Source: Halobacillus campisalis (GTDB lineage: Bacteria > Bacillota > Bacilli > Bacillales > Halobacillaceae). Taken from it: a stretch of DNA of 64,000 nucleotides. Shown here in pieces: positions 54,728 through 62,945 of this stretch. A program made the position numbers and the translations under genes. The stretch's first letter is position 1. Every line of letters begins with the position of its first letter. The stretch lies in NCBI RefSeq assembly GCF_030345335.1, contig NZ_JAPVRC010000013.1, positions 1 to 64,000 on the forward strand, in the 5' to 3' direction. The notes under the pieces were generated by a model. That model was not told the origin of the DNA. It made no database searches and saw only the letters and a program-made list of their open reading frames with translations.

Positions 54728-55996
54728 TTACTTATAAAGCAAGTATTGTTTACGAACCTTCTCAAATTCTTTCAATTCATCTTCCCATTCAGCTTGCATG
54801 TCTTCTACGGATTCCCCGTTTTCAATAGCTTCACGAACCCATCCGTTTCCGATCAAGTTATCGAAAAAGGAAATACCGGCTGCATTTTCAGCGCGGAATT
54901 CGAAATCCTCTGGATACATGTCGTGAATGGTTTTTACGAGATGCAGTCCCGTTTCCACAGGCTGATAGGATTCTTTATGTGTGACATGTATTTCTACACC
55001 GTTGCTTAATTGACCCTGATGCTTGGAAAAGCTTGGGGTGAAGGAGGCGGCACGGAAAGTGACGCCTGGCAGCTGCAGGTTGTTCAGTTCAGCAGCCAGT
55101 TCTGTACTGTTAATGAAGGGAGCTCCAATCAACTCAAACGGCTGAGTTGTTCCTCGGCCCTCTGATACGTTGGTTCCTTCAATCAATGCAGCACCGGGAT
55201 ACACAAGGGCTGTTTCTGTCGTCGGCATGTTCGGCGATGGAGCGACGAAATCAAGAGGTGTATCGTCATAGTACATGTCACGCTTCCACTTATTCATTTC
55301 GACAACGGTTAAATCGGCACCAATTTCAAATTCCTCATTGAAAAGTTTTGCGAGTTCCCCAACTGTCATGCCATGGCGAAGCGGGATTTCATAATTTCCA
55401 ACGAAAGATTTATATTCTTCTTCTAACACAGGGCCTTCTACTTTGTCACCGCTTAAAGGGTTTGGACGATCCAGTACGATGAATGGAATATCATTCTCTT
55501 CTGCAGCTTCCATTGCGTAAGCCATCGTGTAGATATAAGTATAGAAACGGGTACCGACATCCTGAATATCAAAAAGCAGGACATCAACATCTTCTAACAT
55601 TTCTGGAGTAGGTTTACGAGTTTCTCCGTATAAGCTGTAAACAGGCAGGTCAGTTTGTTCATCGATATAATACTCTACATATTCTCCGGCTTGGGCGCTG
55701 CCTCGTACGCCATGCTCAGGTCCGTAAAGAGCGGTCAGATCTACGTCTGGATCTTCATCCAAAATGTCGACAATGCTGTTAAGGTCTTTATCAACACCTG
55801 TAGGGTTGGTGATTAAGCCTACGTTCTTACCTTCGATCAATTCTTTCTTATCATCAAGCAAAACTTCTACACCCAGCTGAAATTGTTTATGTTTACCCTT
55901 TTGCTTCCCATTGTTTCCGCCTTTCTCTGCAAAAACGACCGTAAAAGTGGAAAGAATGAGCACGAGCATGAGAATTCCGATCAATGGTTTTTTCAA
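54728..55996 (-). CDS. namZ: NamZ, secreted exo-beta-N-acetylmuramidase (DUF1343)
   Basis: A 422-residue secreted protein of the DUF1343 family, whose B. subtilis member NamZ (YbbC) releases terminal MurNAc from peptidoglycan fragments. A signal peptide (about 1-23, ending VFAEK) precedes a basic Gly/Lys-rich stretch. The Rossmann-like domain begins near 40 with LGVEVLLDDK and GLITNPTGVD; GPEHGVRG, LFDIQDVGTRFYTYIYTM and VLDRPNPL are family signatures. It is third in the minus-strand set, making the MurNAc-releasing partner of NagZ. Confidence 0.93.
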   Translation of the reverse strand: MKKPLIGILMLVLILSTFTVVFAEKGGNNGKQKGKHKQFQLGVEVLLDDKKELIEGKNVGLITNPTGVDKDLNSIVDILDEDPDVDLTALYGPEHGVRGSAQAGEYVEYYIDEQTDLPVYSLYGETRKPTPEMLEDVDVLLFDIQDVGTRFYTYIYTMAYAMEAAEENDIPFIVLDRPNPLSGDKVEGPVLEEEYKSFVGNYEIPLRHGMTVGELAKLFNEEFEIGADLTVVEMNKWKRDMYYDDTPLDFVAPSPNMPTTETALVYPGAALIEGTNVSEGRGTTQPFELIGAPFINSTELAAELNNLQLPGVTFRAASFTPSFSKHQGQLSNGVEIHVTHKESYQPVETGLHLVKTIHDMYPEDFEFRAENAAGISFFDNLIGNGWVREAIENGESVEDMQAEWEDELKEFEKVRKQYLLYK

Positions 55997-56023
55997 GTGA
56001 TCGACTCCTTTTTAAGTAGTAGG

Positions 56024-56044
56024 AGAAGGGGGAGGGCCCCTTCT
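56024..56044 (-). promoter_or_regulatory. hairpin between nagZ and namZ
   Basis: AGAAGGGG pairs with CCCCTTCT across 5 nt, in the 48-bp nagZ-namZ gap. Without a T run it is probably an mRNA-stability or processing stem. Confidence 0.35.
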
Positions 56045-58144
56045 TTATTCATAACTCAATCCATGGCCAAATTCATAAAGAGGTTCTCCATTTTCACCTG
56101 GTATCGTAACAGGGAGTGCGCCGGAAGGATTGATTTCTCCAAACAGTGCAGCTGCTGTTGCATCAAAGCTTGATTCATTAAACCCGTATTGAGCTAAATA
56201 TCCATCAACCTCAGGGAAGGCCATAACATCGTAAGGATTACGGATACCTACGCCTATTACAGGAGTATCGACTTCATCTACGAGTTGATGAACGAGCTGC
56301 ATCTGCGGGTGGCTGTCCGCACGGCCGGCTACATTGAAAGTGTAGGTTCCTACAATGATTTTGTCGGCGTCATCCAATTGAGCCAGCTGCTCATCATTTA
56401 AAGGGCCTGTAGCTTTTACCAGCTCAGTATTTTCATGTTGAGAGGTGATCGACTCGTACAAGCTGTCGATAAATGTGTTCCCAACAACGACCACTTTTTC
56501 ATTCGCGTCCGCATTTAAAGGTAAAACGTCATCATTTTTCACAAGTGTAATGGATTGATTGGACGCTTCTGTTTCTACAGCTTTATGCGCGTCAGATCCG
56601 ACCGTTTCTTCTGCATTCGCAATAATCTCGTCCATGTCCGGAGCGGATTCTGCTTTAATGATTCCGCGCTTCAACTTCAGAGTCAATATTCTTTCGACCG
56701 AATCTTCAATCCGTTCTTCACTGATTTCTTCGGTTTCCACAGCTTCTAATAGTCCTTCGGCCACTTCTTCAAGGCCGACCGGCATCAGTACGATATCTGT
56801 ACCGGCTTTCACGCTTCGGATCACGGCATCTACGGATCCAAAGTGATCAGCGATAGCCTTCATATTCAATGCATCCGTAATGATCAGCCCTTCATATCCC
56901 ATTTCCTCACGCATCAACCCTGTCAGTACTTTAGGAGAGAGTGTGGCTGGCAGGGAAATCTCTGTTCCGTCTTTTTGGGAAGTTACTTTAGTATCATCGA
57001 TTTTAGGAAACGTGACGTGAGCGGTCATGATGGCGTCAATATCCGCTTCCATGGCTTGCTGGAAAGGGTGTAGTTCGACGTCCAATAATCGCTCCTTATC
57101 GTGTGGTACTTCAGGCAGGCCGAGGTGAGAGTCTACAGCTGTATCTCCGTGGCCTGGAAAGTGCTTCGCTGTAGCAGCTACGCCTGTGCTTTGTAATCCT
57201 TTCGTATAAGCGATTCCTAAATCAGCGACTAGATCAGGGTCTTCCCCAAACGAACGTGTACCAATAACGGGGTTATCCGGGTTATTATTCACGTCCAGTA
57301 CAGGAGCCAGGTTCATATTAATTCCGAGTGATTCAAGTTCAGATCCAATGGCCTGTCCTACATCTTCGGTAATGTCTGTAGAGCGTGTGGCACCTAGCGC
57401 CATATTACCGGGCATATCGGTGCCGGATTGAAGCCGGGTGACTATGCCGCCTTCCTGGTCAATCGTCATTAATAGACCATATTTTTCAGAAGCTTCTTGA
57501 TAGTCAGCGACTAATTCAGCCGTTTGAGCAGTGGTGACAACATTTTCACGGAAAAGAATGACACCACCGAGGTGATAATCCTTTACTGTCTGCTCAATTT
57601 CAGGCAGCATCTCTGTTACATTTTCACCGTCCCAGTTTCTAAAATCAGGCATGAGCATCTGACCGACTTTTTCTTCAACAGACATTCCTTCAATTGCATG
57701 GTCAACGACTTGATAGTGGTCTCCTTTTTGTTTTACAAGTTTTCCTTCAAAATTCGGTTTCCTTTTTTCACCTTTCACAGGTTTGTGATCTACGGCAATA
57801 CGATCTTTATTCGTTCCATCGGAGACAGAAATGAAGGTGCGGCCGTTTTTCCCTGTAAGGGTGACGGTTCCTTCTTCATCTACTGAAGCGACATTTTTGT
57901 TGGAGGAGGACCAGCTAAGGTCTTTATCTGCTTCTGTAAAATGTCCATCTTCATACAAGTTGAGAGCAGTGAGGTCGAGCTCATCGTTCTCAAATTCGGC
58001 CTCCACTTGAGGTACATTCTCAAGTAATACGAGATCGTCCGGCTCCTTCTCGCTATTGGCTGAAGCTGTCTGCGGGGTTAGGGGACTAATGACAAGAGCG
58101 GCAATGATGGCCGTCATACCGTATCGATTTCTTAATCGCTTCAT
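56045..58144 (-). CDS. nagZ: NagZ, secreted beta-N-acetylglucosaminidase (GH3)
   Basis: A 699-residue exported GH3 enzyme that removes terminal GlcNAc from peptidoglycan fragments. A signal peptide (about 1-29, ending ASA) is followed by a Big_2-like domain (about 30-115: SWSSSNKNVASVDEEGTVTLTG), then the GH3 barrel with KHFPGHGDT, the Asp-His dyad in DSHLGLP and the nucleophile in IITDALNM. A C-terminal GH3 alpha/beta domain ends in EFGHGLSYE. B. subtilis NagZ lacks such a clear extra N-terminal domain in my recollection. It is the middle gene of amiE-nagZ-namZ. Confidence 0.95.
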   Translation of the reverse strand: MKRLRNRYGMTAIIAALVISPLTPQTASANSEKEPDDLVLLENVPQVEAEFENDELDLTALNLYEDGHFTEADKDLSWSSSNKNVASVDEEGTVTLTGKNGRTFISVSDGTNKDRIAVDHKPVKGEKRKPNFEGKLVKQKGDHYQVVDHAIEGMSVEEKVGQMLMPDFRNWDGENVTEMLPEIEQTVKDYHLGGVILFRENVVTTAQTAELVADYQEASEKYGLLMTIDQEGGIVTRLQSGTDMPGNMALGATRSTDITEDVGQAIGSELESLGINMNLAPVLDVNNNPDNPVIGTRSFGEDPDLVADLGIAYTKGLQSTGVAATAKHFPGHGDTAVDSHLGLPEVPHDKERLLDVELHPFQQAMEADIDAIMTAHVTFPKIDDTKVTSQKDGTEISLPATLSPKVLTGLMREEMGYEGLIITDALNMKAIADHFGSVDAVIRSVKAGTDIVLMPVGLEEVAEGLLEAVETEEISEERIEDSVERILTLKLKRGIIKAESAPDMDEIIANAEETVGSDAHKAVETEASNQSITLVKNDDVLPLNADANEKVVVVGNTFIDSLYESITSQHENTELVKATGPLNDEQLAQLDDADKIIVGTYTFNVAGRADSHPQMQLVHQLVDEVDTPVIGVGIRNPYDVMAFPEVDGYLAQYGFNESSFDATAAALFGEINPSGALPVTIPGENGEPLYEFGHGLSYE

Positions 58145-58167
58145 TTAGCTTTTCAACTCCCTTTATA

Positions 58168-59865
58168 TTAATAAGATCTCTTTTCCCAATCATTTTCAAT
58201 AATTTTTAAAGAAGCTGATGGATATATATTCAAGTTTGTGACGTACCAGCCTCTGCCATTCGTACTTCCATCGGTTTGATAGCGGAAGCGGACATATTCA
58301 GCATCCGCAGGAAGGGATATGGATTGGGTTTTCCAGGCTACACTGCTTCCGGTGAGCGGCTGGGAAACTTCCGTCCAGGTATCGCCATCCTCGGATATTT
58401 CTACAAGTCCGAAATCGTAGTCTTGCTCGATTCTGAACCATGTGTCAAAGGTCAAAGTGGCTGCTTCTTTGTTATCTATTTTAGCTGTTAACGTTCTATT
58501 CAGGTTATCTCCATAACCGGAGAACCAGGCTCCATCTTTCGCTGGCATATCGACAGGAATCGAATCAGCCACTTGTCTGGCGAACAATTTCCGTGTCGGG
58601 TTTGTAGAGACTGTTTCTCTTGTCGGGTGAACACGATTGGTCAATAAAATGGCGATGGTATGATTATCAGGATTAATAACAATCGACGTCCCGGTGAAAC
58701 CAGTGTGGCCCATCGTGGAGGCTTCCGTTAAGGCGTCCATATACCATCCTTGAGACAGTTCCCAGCCAAGACCATGTTCATTGCCGGGAAACTCGGGGAT
58801 TTGATTTTCAGTTAAAAGAGCCACAGTTTCCGGCTCCAGAATGCGTTTCCCACCGTAGCTTCCTTCGTTTAGATACATGTGTCCAAGCTTAGCGAGGTCT
58901 TCTGCGGTTGAGAAGACGCCGGCGTGACCACCGACACCATCGAGAGACCAGGCGTTTTCATCATGGACTTCACCCCATACTAAACCTCTGTTGAGGGGAG
59001 TTTGATCTTCGGTGGCTGCAATTCTTTTTTTAAGTTCAGGGGTTGGGTCGTACATTGTATCTTTCATGTTCAGTGGGGTAGTGATATGTTTTTTCACAAA
59101 CTCATCGAGCCGTTGACCGGTGATGCGTTCAATAATGGAGGCGAGCGTAATCATGTTGAGATCACTGTACGTGTATGTAGTTCCTGGTGGGTTAGCGAGC
59201 GGATGTTCAAAAACGTATTGCAAACGATCTTCACGACTTTCTCCTTCTGCATATAGTGGTACCCAGGCGGTGAATCCTGAAGTGTGAGTCATTAATTGTT
59301 CAATCGTGACATCTTCTTTTCCGTTTTGAGCAAATTCGGGGATATGTTTAGCCACGGGATCATTTAGTTCAAAATGTCCCTCTTCATATAATTTCATAGC
59401 GGCTGTAGACGTAAATACTTTGCTGATTGATGCGACATCAAAAATAGTATCTTTCTGCATTTGAATAGGCTGTTCAGCTTTTGTTCCATTATCATCCTTG
59501 TAAAGCAGTGAGTGACCATAGGCTTCGTGCTGAGCAATATGTCCTTTACGAGCGACGAGTGTCACAGCGCCAGGCATCGCTCCTTCGGTTATTTTCGATT
59601 CAATGACTGAATCAATTTCTTTTAAAGGCTCCTTCATAAGTCCTGCTCCTTTCGCGGATCCGGGGTGAATGATGGGGGCGGATGGCCCCGGATCACTCCA
59701 AGAAAACACAGGATGCGGCTTTTCCTTAGTTTTTTTGTTGTGATGCGTCTCGATACTTGGCTGATTCCATTCGCTTGCTTTTACACTCCTTTCATCCAGA
59801 GTGGAAAAATAAATCGATGAGAATAGCAGCGCGGTAAGAGTGACGAATGTAGTTTTCTTTTTCAT
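58168..59865 (-). CDS. amiE: AmiE-like secreted serine hydrolase with InhA-like C-terminal domain
   Basis: A 565-residue exported hydrolase of the class C beta-lactamase fold. A signal peptide ends near residue 30 (VKA-S). The catalytic SxxK is SISK near 146-149 (in FDVASISKVF), the YxN-type motif is YSD, and MGHTGFTG carries the third motif. Context matches B. subtilis AmiE (YbbE), an N-acetylmuramyl-L-alanine amidase preceding nagZ and namZ. About 120 extra C-terminal residues (444-565) resemble the jelly-roll domain of InhA metalloproteases (TFDTWFRIEQDYDFGLVEIS, VRFRYQTDG, GWYV). The start is ATG at 59865, after AAAGGAGG on the minus strand. Substrate is inferred from neighbours. Confidence 0.85.
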   Translation of the reverse strand: MKKKTTFVTLTALLFSSIYFSTLDERSVKASEWNQPSIETHHNKKTKEKPHPVFSWSDPGPSAPIIHPGSAKGAGLMKEPLKEIDSVIESKITEGAMPGAVTLVARKGHIAQHEAYGHSLLYKDDNGTKAEQPIQMQKDTIFDVASISKVFTSTAAMKLYEEGHFELNDPVAKHIPEFAQNGKEDVTIEQLMTHTSGFTAWVPLYAEGESREDRLQYVFEHPLANPPGTTYTYSDLNMITLASIIERITGQRLDEFVKKHITTPLNMKDTMYDPTPELKKRIAATEDQTPLNRGLVWGEVHDENAWSLDGVGGHAGVFSTAEDLAKLGHMYLNEGSYGGKRILEPETVALLTENQIPEFPGNEHGLGWELSQGWYMDALTEASTMGHTGFTGTSIVINPDNHTIAILLTNRVHPTRETVSTNPTRKLFARQVADSIPVDMPAKDGAWFSGYGDNLNRTLTAKIDNKEAATLTFDTWFRIEQDYDFGLVEISEDGDTWTEVSQPLTGSSVAWKTQSISLPADAEYVRFRYQTDGSTNGRGWYVTNLNIYPSASLKIIENDWEKRSY

Positions 59866-59888
59866 ATATTCCTCCTTTATAAATTTAA

Positions 59889-59942
59889 ATGTTCTATACA
59901 CTACCTATGTTAAGTAACAATTATATAGATGTCTATACCACT
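59889..59942 (-). promoter_or_regulatory. candidate operators and -10 box before amiE
   Basis: Written on the plus strand, TGTTCTATACACTACC (59890-59905) and AGATGTCTATACCACT (59927-59942) share T(C)TATAC(C)ACT. On the minus strand the second reads AGTGGTATAGACATCT, close to the GntR/HutC-type NagR site AGTGGTCTAGACCACT. A TATAAT (minus strand, 59925-59920) lies between them. This suggests amino-sugar control of the operon, by analogy only. Confidence 0.45.
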
Positions 59943-60034
59943 TAAGTAGCAAAGATTTTAGAAAATTAAAAATTCAACGCAGGATATCTAGTCCAATCGA
60001 TACATTTTCCTGCTGGTGCAATCACCTTTCACAC

Positions 60035-60061
60035 ATATTTTTAAGCCTTGTCCCATATATT
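60035..60061 (+). promoter_or_regulatory. candidate sigma-E promoter of cwlD
   Basis: CATATT (ATATT at 60035-60039) and CATATATT (60054-60061) are separated by 14 bp, close to the sigma-E pattern ATATT-N14-CATACANT. The predicted start is about 25 bp before cwlD. It fits the known mother-cell expression of cwlD in B. subtilis. Confidence 0.55.
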
Positions 60062-60090
60062 GTGCTACAAGGGTAAGGGAGTGGAGTCGG

Positions 60091-60807
60091 ATGGGGCGTC
60101 GATTAAAAACGATGGTCTGGTTTGCAATGGTTTTAACATGTGTAGGTCTTGTGTCTATACCTGTAGAAGAAGTAAAAGATACGTGGCAAGCATGGTCGTC
60201 ACCACTATTCGGAAAAGTGATCATCATCGATCCTGGTCATGGAGGACCTGATGCAGGAGCGAGCGGCGCCAATGGTACAGAAGAAAAAGGAATTACCTTG
60301 AATCTTTCCAATTACTTAAGGGATTACTTGCAGGAAGCGGGAGCCATAGTTTATTTAACGAGAGAAGATGACCGAGATTTATCAGAAGCGCCTATATCTA
60401 CAAAACGAGGGAGCTTATCTGCTCGTAAATCCGAAGATATTCGAAAACGAATTGATATTATAAATAAATCCGACGCGGACCTTTATATTAGTATGCATTT
60501 GAATGCCAGCACTTCTTCAAGCTGGAGAGGGGCTCAAACATTTTTCAACCCGAATAAAGAGGATAGTGAGAAGCTGGCGAAATACGTTCAAAAAGAAATG
60601 CAGGATAACTTAGAAAATACCACAAGGGAGCCGCTCGGACTAAGGAACATTTATATATTAAGTAATGGAGAACCGCCTGGTATTTTAGTGGAGGCAGGGT
60701 TTTTGTCAAATCCCGAAGAACGGGCTTTGTTAGAAGAAGAGAACTACCAAAGAAAAGTATCTGCCTCGATTTACAGGGGGGTCTTAAGATTTGTCACAGA
60801 GGAATAA
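60091..60807 (+). CDS. cwlD: CwlD, spore-cortex N-acetylmuramoyl-L-alanine amidase
   Basis: CwlD (238 aa) removes peptides from cortex muramic acid as the first step to muramic-delta-lactam. An N-terminal signal/anchor (about 8-26) is followed by an Amidase_3 domain with IIDPGHGGPDAGASG (zinc His), the second zinc Glu in KGITLNLSNYL-type position, SMHLNAS (third His) and a catalytic Glu in LVEAGFLSNPEE. The start is ATG 60091. A sigma-E-like promoter lies upstream. It works with PdaA in B. subtilis, and GerD and PdaB genes are nearby. Confidence 0.94.
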   Translation: MGRRLKTMVWFAMVLTCVGLVSIPVEEVKDTWQAWSSPLFGKVIIIDPGHGGPDAGASGANGTEEKGITLNLSNYLRDYLQEAGAIVYLTREDDRDLSEAPISTKRGSLSARKSEDIRKRIDIINKSDADLYISMHLNASTSSSWRGAQTFFNPNKEDSEKLAKYVQKEMQDNLENTTREPLGLRNIYILSNGEPPGILVEAGFLSNPEERALLEEENYQRKVSASIYRGVLRFVTEE

Positions 60808-60830
60808 ATGAACGACAAAATGCAAATCAC

Positions 60831-60858
60831 TTAGAAAGCGTTTCATGTATGTTATACT
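60831..60858 (+). promoter_or_regulatory. candidate promoter of salA
   Basis: TTAGAA (60831-60836), 16-bp spacer, TATACT (60853-60858) with a TG one base upstream (extended -10). Confidence 0.5.
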
Positions 60859-60894
60859 GGCACTGGTGAAACATTTCTAAGGAAGGTGAAGTAC

Positions 60895-61953
60895 GTGCTT
60901 ACACAAGAAAAAGTATTAGAAATCCTTCATTCCATCGAGGATCCGTTTTTACATAAAACGTTAGAAGAAACTGGTGGAATTCAGGAAATTAAGATAAAAG
61001 AAGAAAAAAATCATGTGAGTGTAAAGATTTTAATTGCTAAAACCAATACAGCTGAACAAATGGACCTTCAGCAAAAAATCGTCAACGAGCTGAAGAGCGG
61101 TGGAGCGGCAACAGTCGGACTTCGCTTTGATCAACTGCCAGACGATGTGATCCAGAAATTCCAGCCGGCTGCTGAGGAAGAGCAGGAAGCTACTTTACTA
61201 GGCGGACAGACAGGAACGAAGTTTATCTCTATAGCAAGTGGTAAGGGAGGCGTAGGAAAATCTACTGTCACTGTTAACCTTGCTGTCGCTCTTACTCGTT
61301 TAGGGAAAAAGGTAGGAATTATAGACGCTGATATTTACGGCTTTAGTGTACCCGATATGATGGGGGTTGAAGAGCGCCCGGTCGTACGCGGTGAAAAGAT
61401 AATTCCTGTAGAACGCTTCGGTGTGAAACTAGTCTCTATGGGATTCTTTGTAGAGGATAACTCCCCGATTGTATGGCGTGGACCTATGCTTGGTAAGATG
61501 TTGACTAGCTTCTTTAAAGAAGTAGAGTGGGGCGATCTTGACTACTTGCTTCTCGACTTACCACCAGGTACAGGAGATATTGCAATGGACGTACATTCTC
61601 TGCTGCCATCCTCCAAGGAAATCATTGTTACAACCCCTCATCCGACAGCAGCCTTTGTTGCTGCACGTGCCGGGCAAATGGCTATTAAAATGGAGCATGA
61701 TATCCTTGGAATCGTTGAGAACATGGCTTACTTTGAAAGTAAAGAAACAGGGAACAAGGAATTCGTTTTCGGCCGCGGTGGCGGTGTGAAACTAGCTGAA
61801 GAACTGAAGACAGATGTCCTTGGACACATTCCGCTTCAACAGCCATATGAAGATGAAGATGTGTTCGCACCGTCTGTTTACCAGGAAGACCACCCGATTG
61901 GAGTCGTATATCGTAATATGGCTGCAAAAGTCATTGATAAATTTTCTAATTAA
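60895..61953 (+). CDS. salA: Mrp/ApbC-family P-loop ATPase (SalA)
   Basis: A 352-residue Mrp/NBP35-type ATPase. The N-terminal ~95 residues form a MIP18-like (DUF59) domain; the P-loop domain has SGKGGVGKSTVTVNLA near 113, IDADIYGFSVPDMMG, and DYLLLDLPPGTGD. The B. subtilis homologue SalA acts in iron-sulphur/regulatory roles and represses scoC. No CxxC pair for a bridging cluster is seen near the C-terminus. The start is GTG 60895, after AAGGAAGGTG; length then equals that of B. subtilis SalA. Confidence 0.93.
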   Translation: MLTQEKVLEILHSIEDPFLHKTLEETGGIQEIKIKEEKNHVSVKILIAKTNTAEQMDLQQKIVNELKSGGAATVGLRFDQLPDDVIQKFQPAAEEEQEATLLGGQTGTKFISIASGKGGVGKSTVTVNLAVALTRLGKKVGIIDADIYGFSVPDMMGVEERPVVRGEKIIPVERFGVKLVSMGFFVEDNSPIVWRGPMLGKMLTSFFKEVEWGDLDYLLLDLPPGTGDIAMDVHSLLPSSKEIIVTTPHPTAAFVAARAGQMAIKMEHDILGIVENMAYFESKETGNKEFVFGRGGGVKLAEELKTDVLGHIPLQQPYEDEDVFAPSVYQEDHPIGVVYRNMAAKVIDKFSN

Positions 61954-62007
61954 ATAGCTATGTTAAACGTCATTGTTGATTTTCATGCTGAGACAGCTCA
62001 TCACATG

Positions 62008-62021
62008 CCCACGGAAAGCGA
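62008..62021 (-). repeat. fragment of the 34.2-kb palindromic repeat
   Basis: CCCACGGAAAGCGA here is the exact reverse complement of 34189-34202 inside the large palindromic element. It lies in the otherwise featureless 178-bp stretch after salA and is probably a decayed or partial copy. Confidence 0.4.
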
Positions 62022-62131
62022 TCCGTTTTCCCGTCCGTTGTCTCCGCATGCAAAAGTTTCGAAATTGAATATTCAAGAAATGGGAGCTTATATGAAGGTC
62101 AACACGAGAATTTAACAGAGCCAATTAAATG

Positions 62132-62166
62132 AAAAACACGCAGTCGGTAGGTGGCTGCGTGTTTTT
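62132..62166. terminator. bidirectional terminator between salA and gerD
   Basis: AAAAACACGCAG pairs with CTGCGTGTTTTT across an 11-nt loop, with T runs in both directions. It serves the convergent salA and gerD. Confidence 0.9.
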
Positions 62167-62167
62167 A

Positions 62168-62806
62168 TTATGATGAGGAACCTTTTGTTCCTTCCTGGCT
62201 TCCGCTTTCTTCATTCGACTGCTGCTGGTCTCCACTTTCACTCTCAGACCCACCGCCGCTGCTTTGCATTTCTTCAGCAGCTCTCAAGAGCGTTTCACTC
62301 ATTTTAGCTTGGAAAACAGGGTTGTTTAATGTTTCTTCGATTGTTTTCTCCAAATGAGCCCGAAACTTCTGGCCTTGCATGACTTCAAGCATTTTTTCCA
62401 TCATCTCAGGGTTTTGATAAATTTCAATGAGAGAGGACTGATATTCAGAATCCTTCATCAAGCCTTTCATTAAGTCTTTCTGTTCCTCTTGAACGACTTT
62501 ACTGAACTCCGGAACGAAGGAAGGGTCAGAAAAAAGCTTGCTCCAAAAGTCTTTACCTTCTTCTGATAAAAGAGTTTCATTAACAGCGGTCGACACTTCT
62601 TCAGATTCAAGTGCCAATTCCTGTTTCATCTTTTCATCAGATAAAACTTCGATCAGAGCCTGCTGCCCTTCGTCAGTCTTTAATATATCAACCATCATTT
62701 TTTTAGAGGTATCGTAATCTGCTTGCTCGCTGGCACCTGAACTGCCGTTACATGCTGCCAGGAAAACAACGAGTATGATGGGGCAGATCCATCGAAATTT
62801 GGACAT
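62168..62806 (-). CDS. gerD: GerD, spore germination lipoprotein
   Basis: GerD (212 aa) is the inner-spore-membrane lipoprotein that clusters germinant receptors. The signal with lipobox LAAC puts the lipidated cysteine at residue 19. A helical core (about 30-180) follows, then an unusual Ser/Gly/Glu/Gln-rich acidic tail of about 31 residues (from SSGGGSESESGDQQQ). B. subtilis GerD is shorter (about 185 aa). The start is ATG at 62806 with AAAGGGGAC upstream. The place between salA and kbaA is conserved. Confidence 0.93.
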   Translation of the reverse strand: MSKFRWICPIILVVFLAACNGSSGASEQADYDTSKKMMVDILKTDEGQQALIEVLSDEKMKQELALESEEVSTAVNETLLSEEGKDFWSKLFSDPSFVPEFSKVVQEEQKDLMKGLMKDSEYQSSLIEIYQNPEMMEKMLEVMQGQKFRAHLEKTIEETLNNPVFQAKMSETLLRAAEEMQSSGGGSESESGDQQQSNEESGSQEGTKGSSS

Positions 62807-62842
62807 GATAATTGTCCCCTTTCCTTTGTTTTCCCTTACGTT

Positions 62843-62872
62843 TAATATGTGCTTCGGAGAAAAAATTATGCG
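62843..62872 (-). promoter_or_regulatory. candidate sigma-G promoter of gerD
   Basis: On the minus strand CGCATA (62872-62867) and CATATTA (62849-62843) are separated by 17 bp, near the sigma-G pattern TGMATA-N17-CATAMTA. It fits forespore expression of gerD. Confidence 0.5.
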
Positions 62873-62945
62873 ACCATGAACAAAAAATGAAGGGTTCGTG
62901 ATAAAATACGATAGGGAACTGTTAAGCAATTAGGGGGAAAAGTCC

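Noticed and set aside
60833-60846. cre-like sequence AGAAAGCGTTTCAT in the salA promoter
   Set aside because: It differs from the CcpA site TGNAARCGNWWWCA by a wrong first base and a missing spacer base, so catabolite control is not supported.
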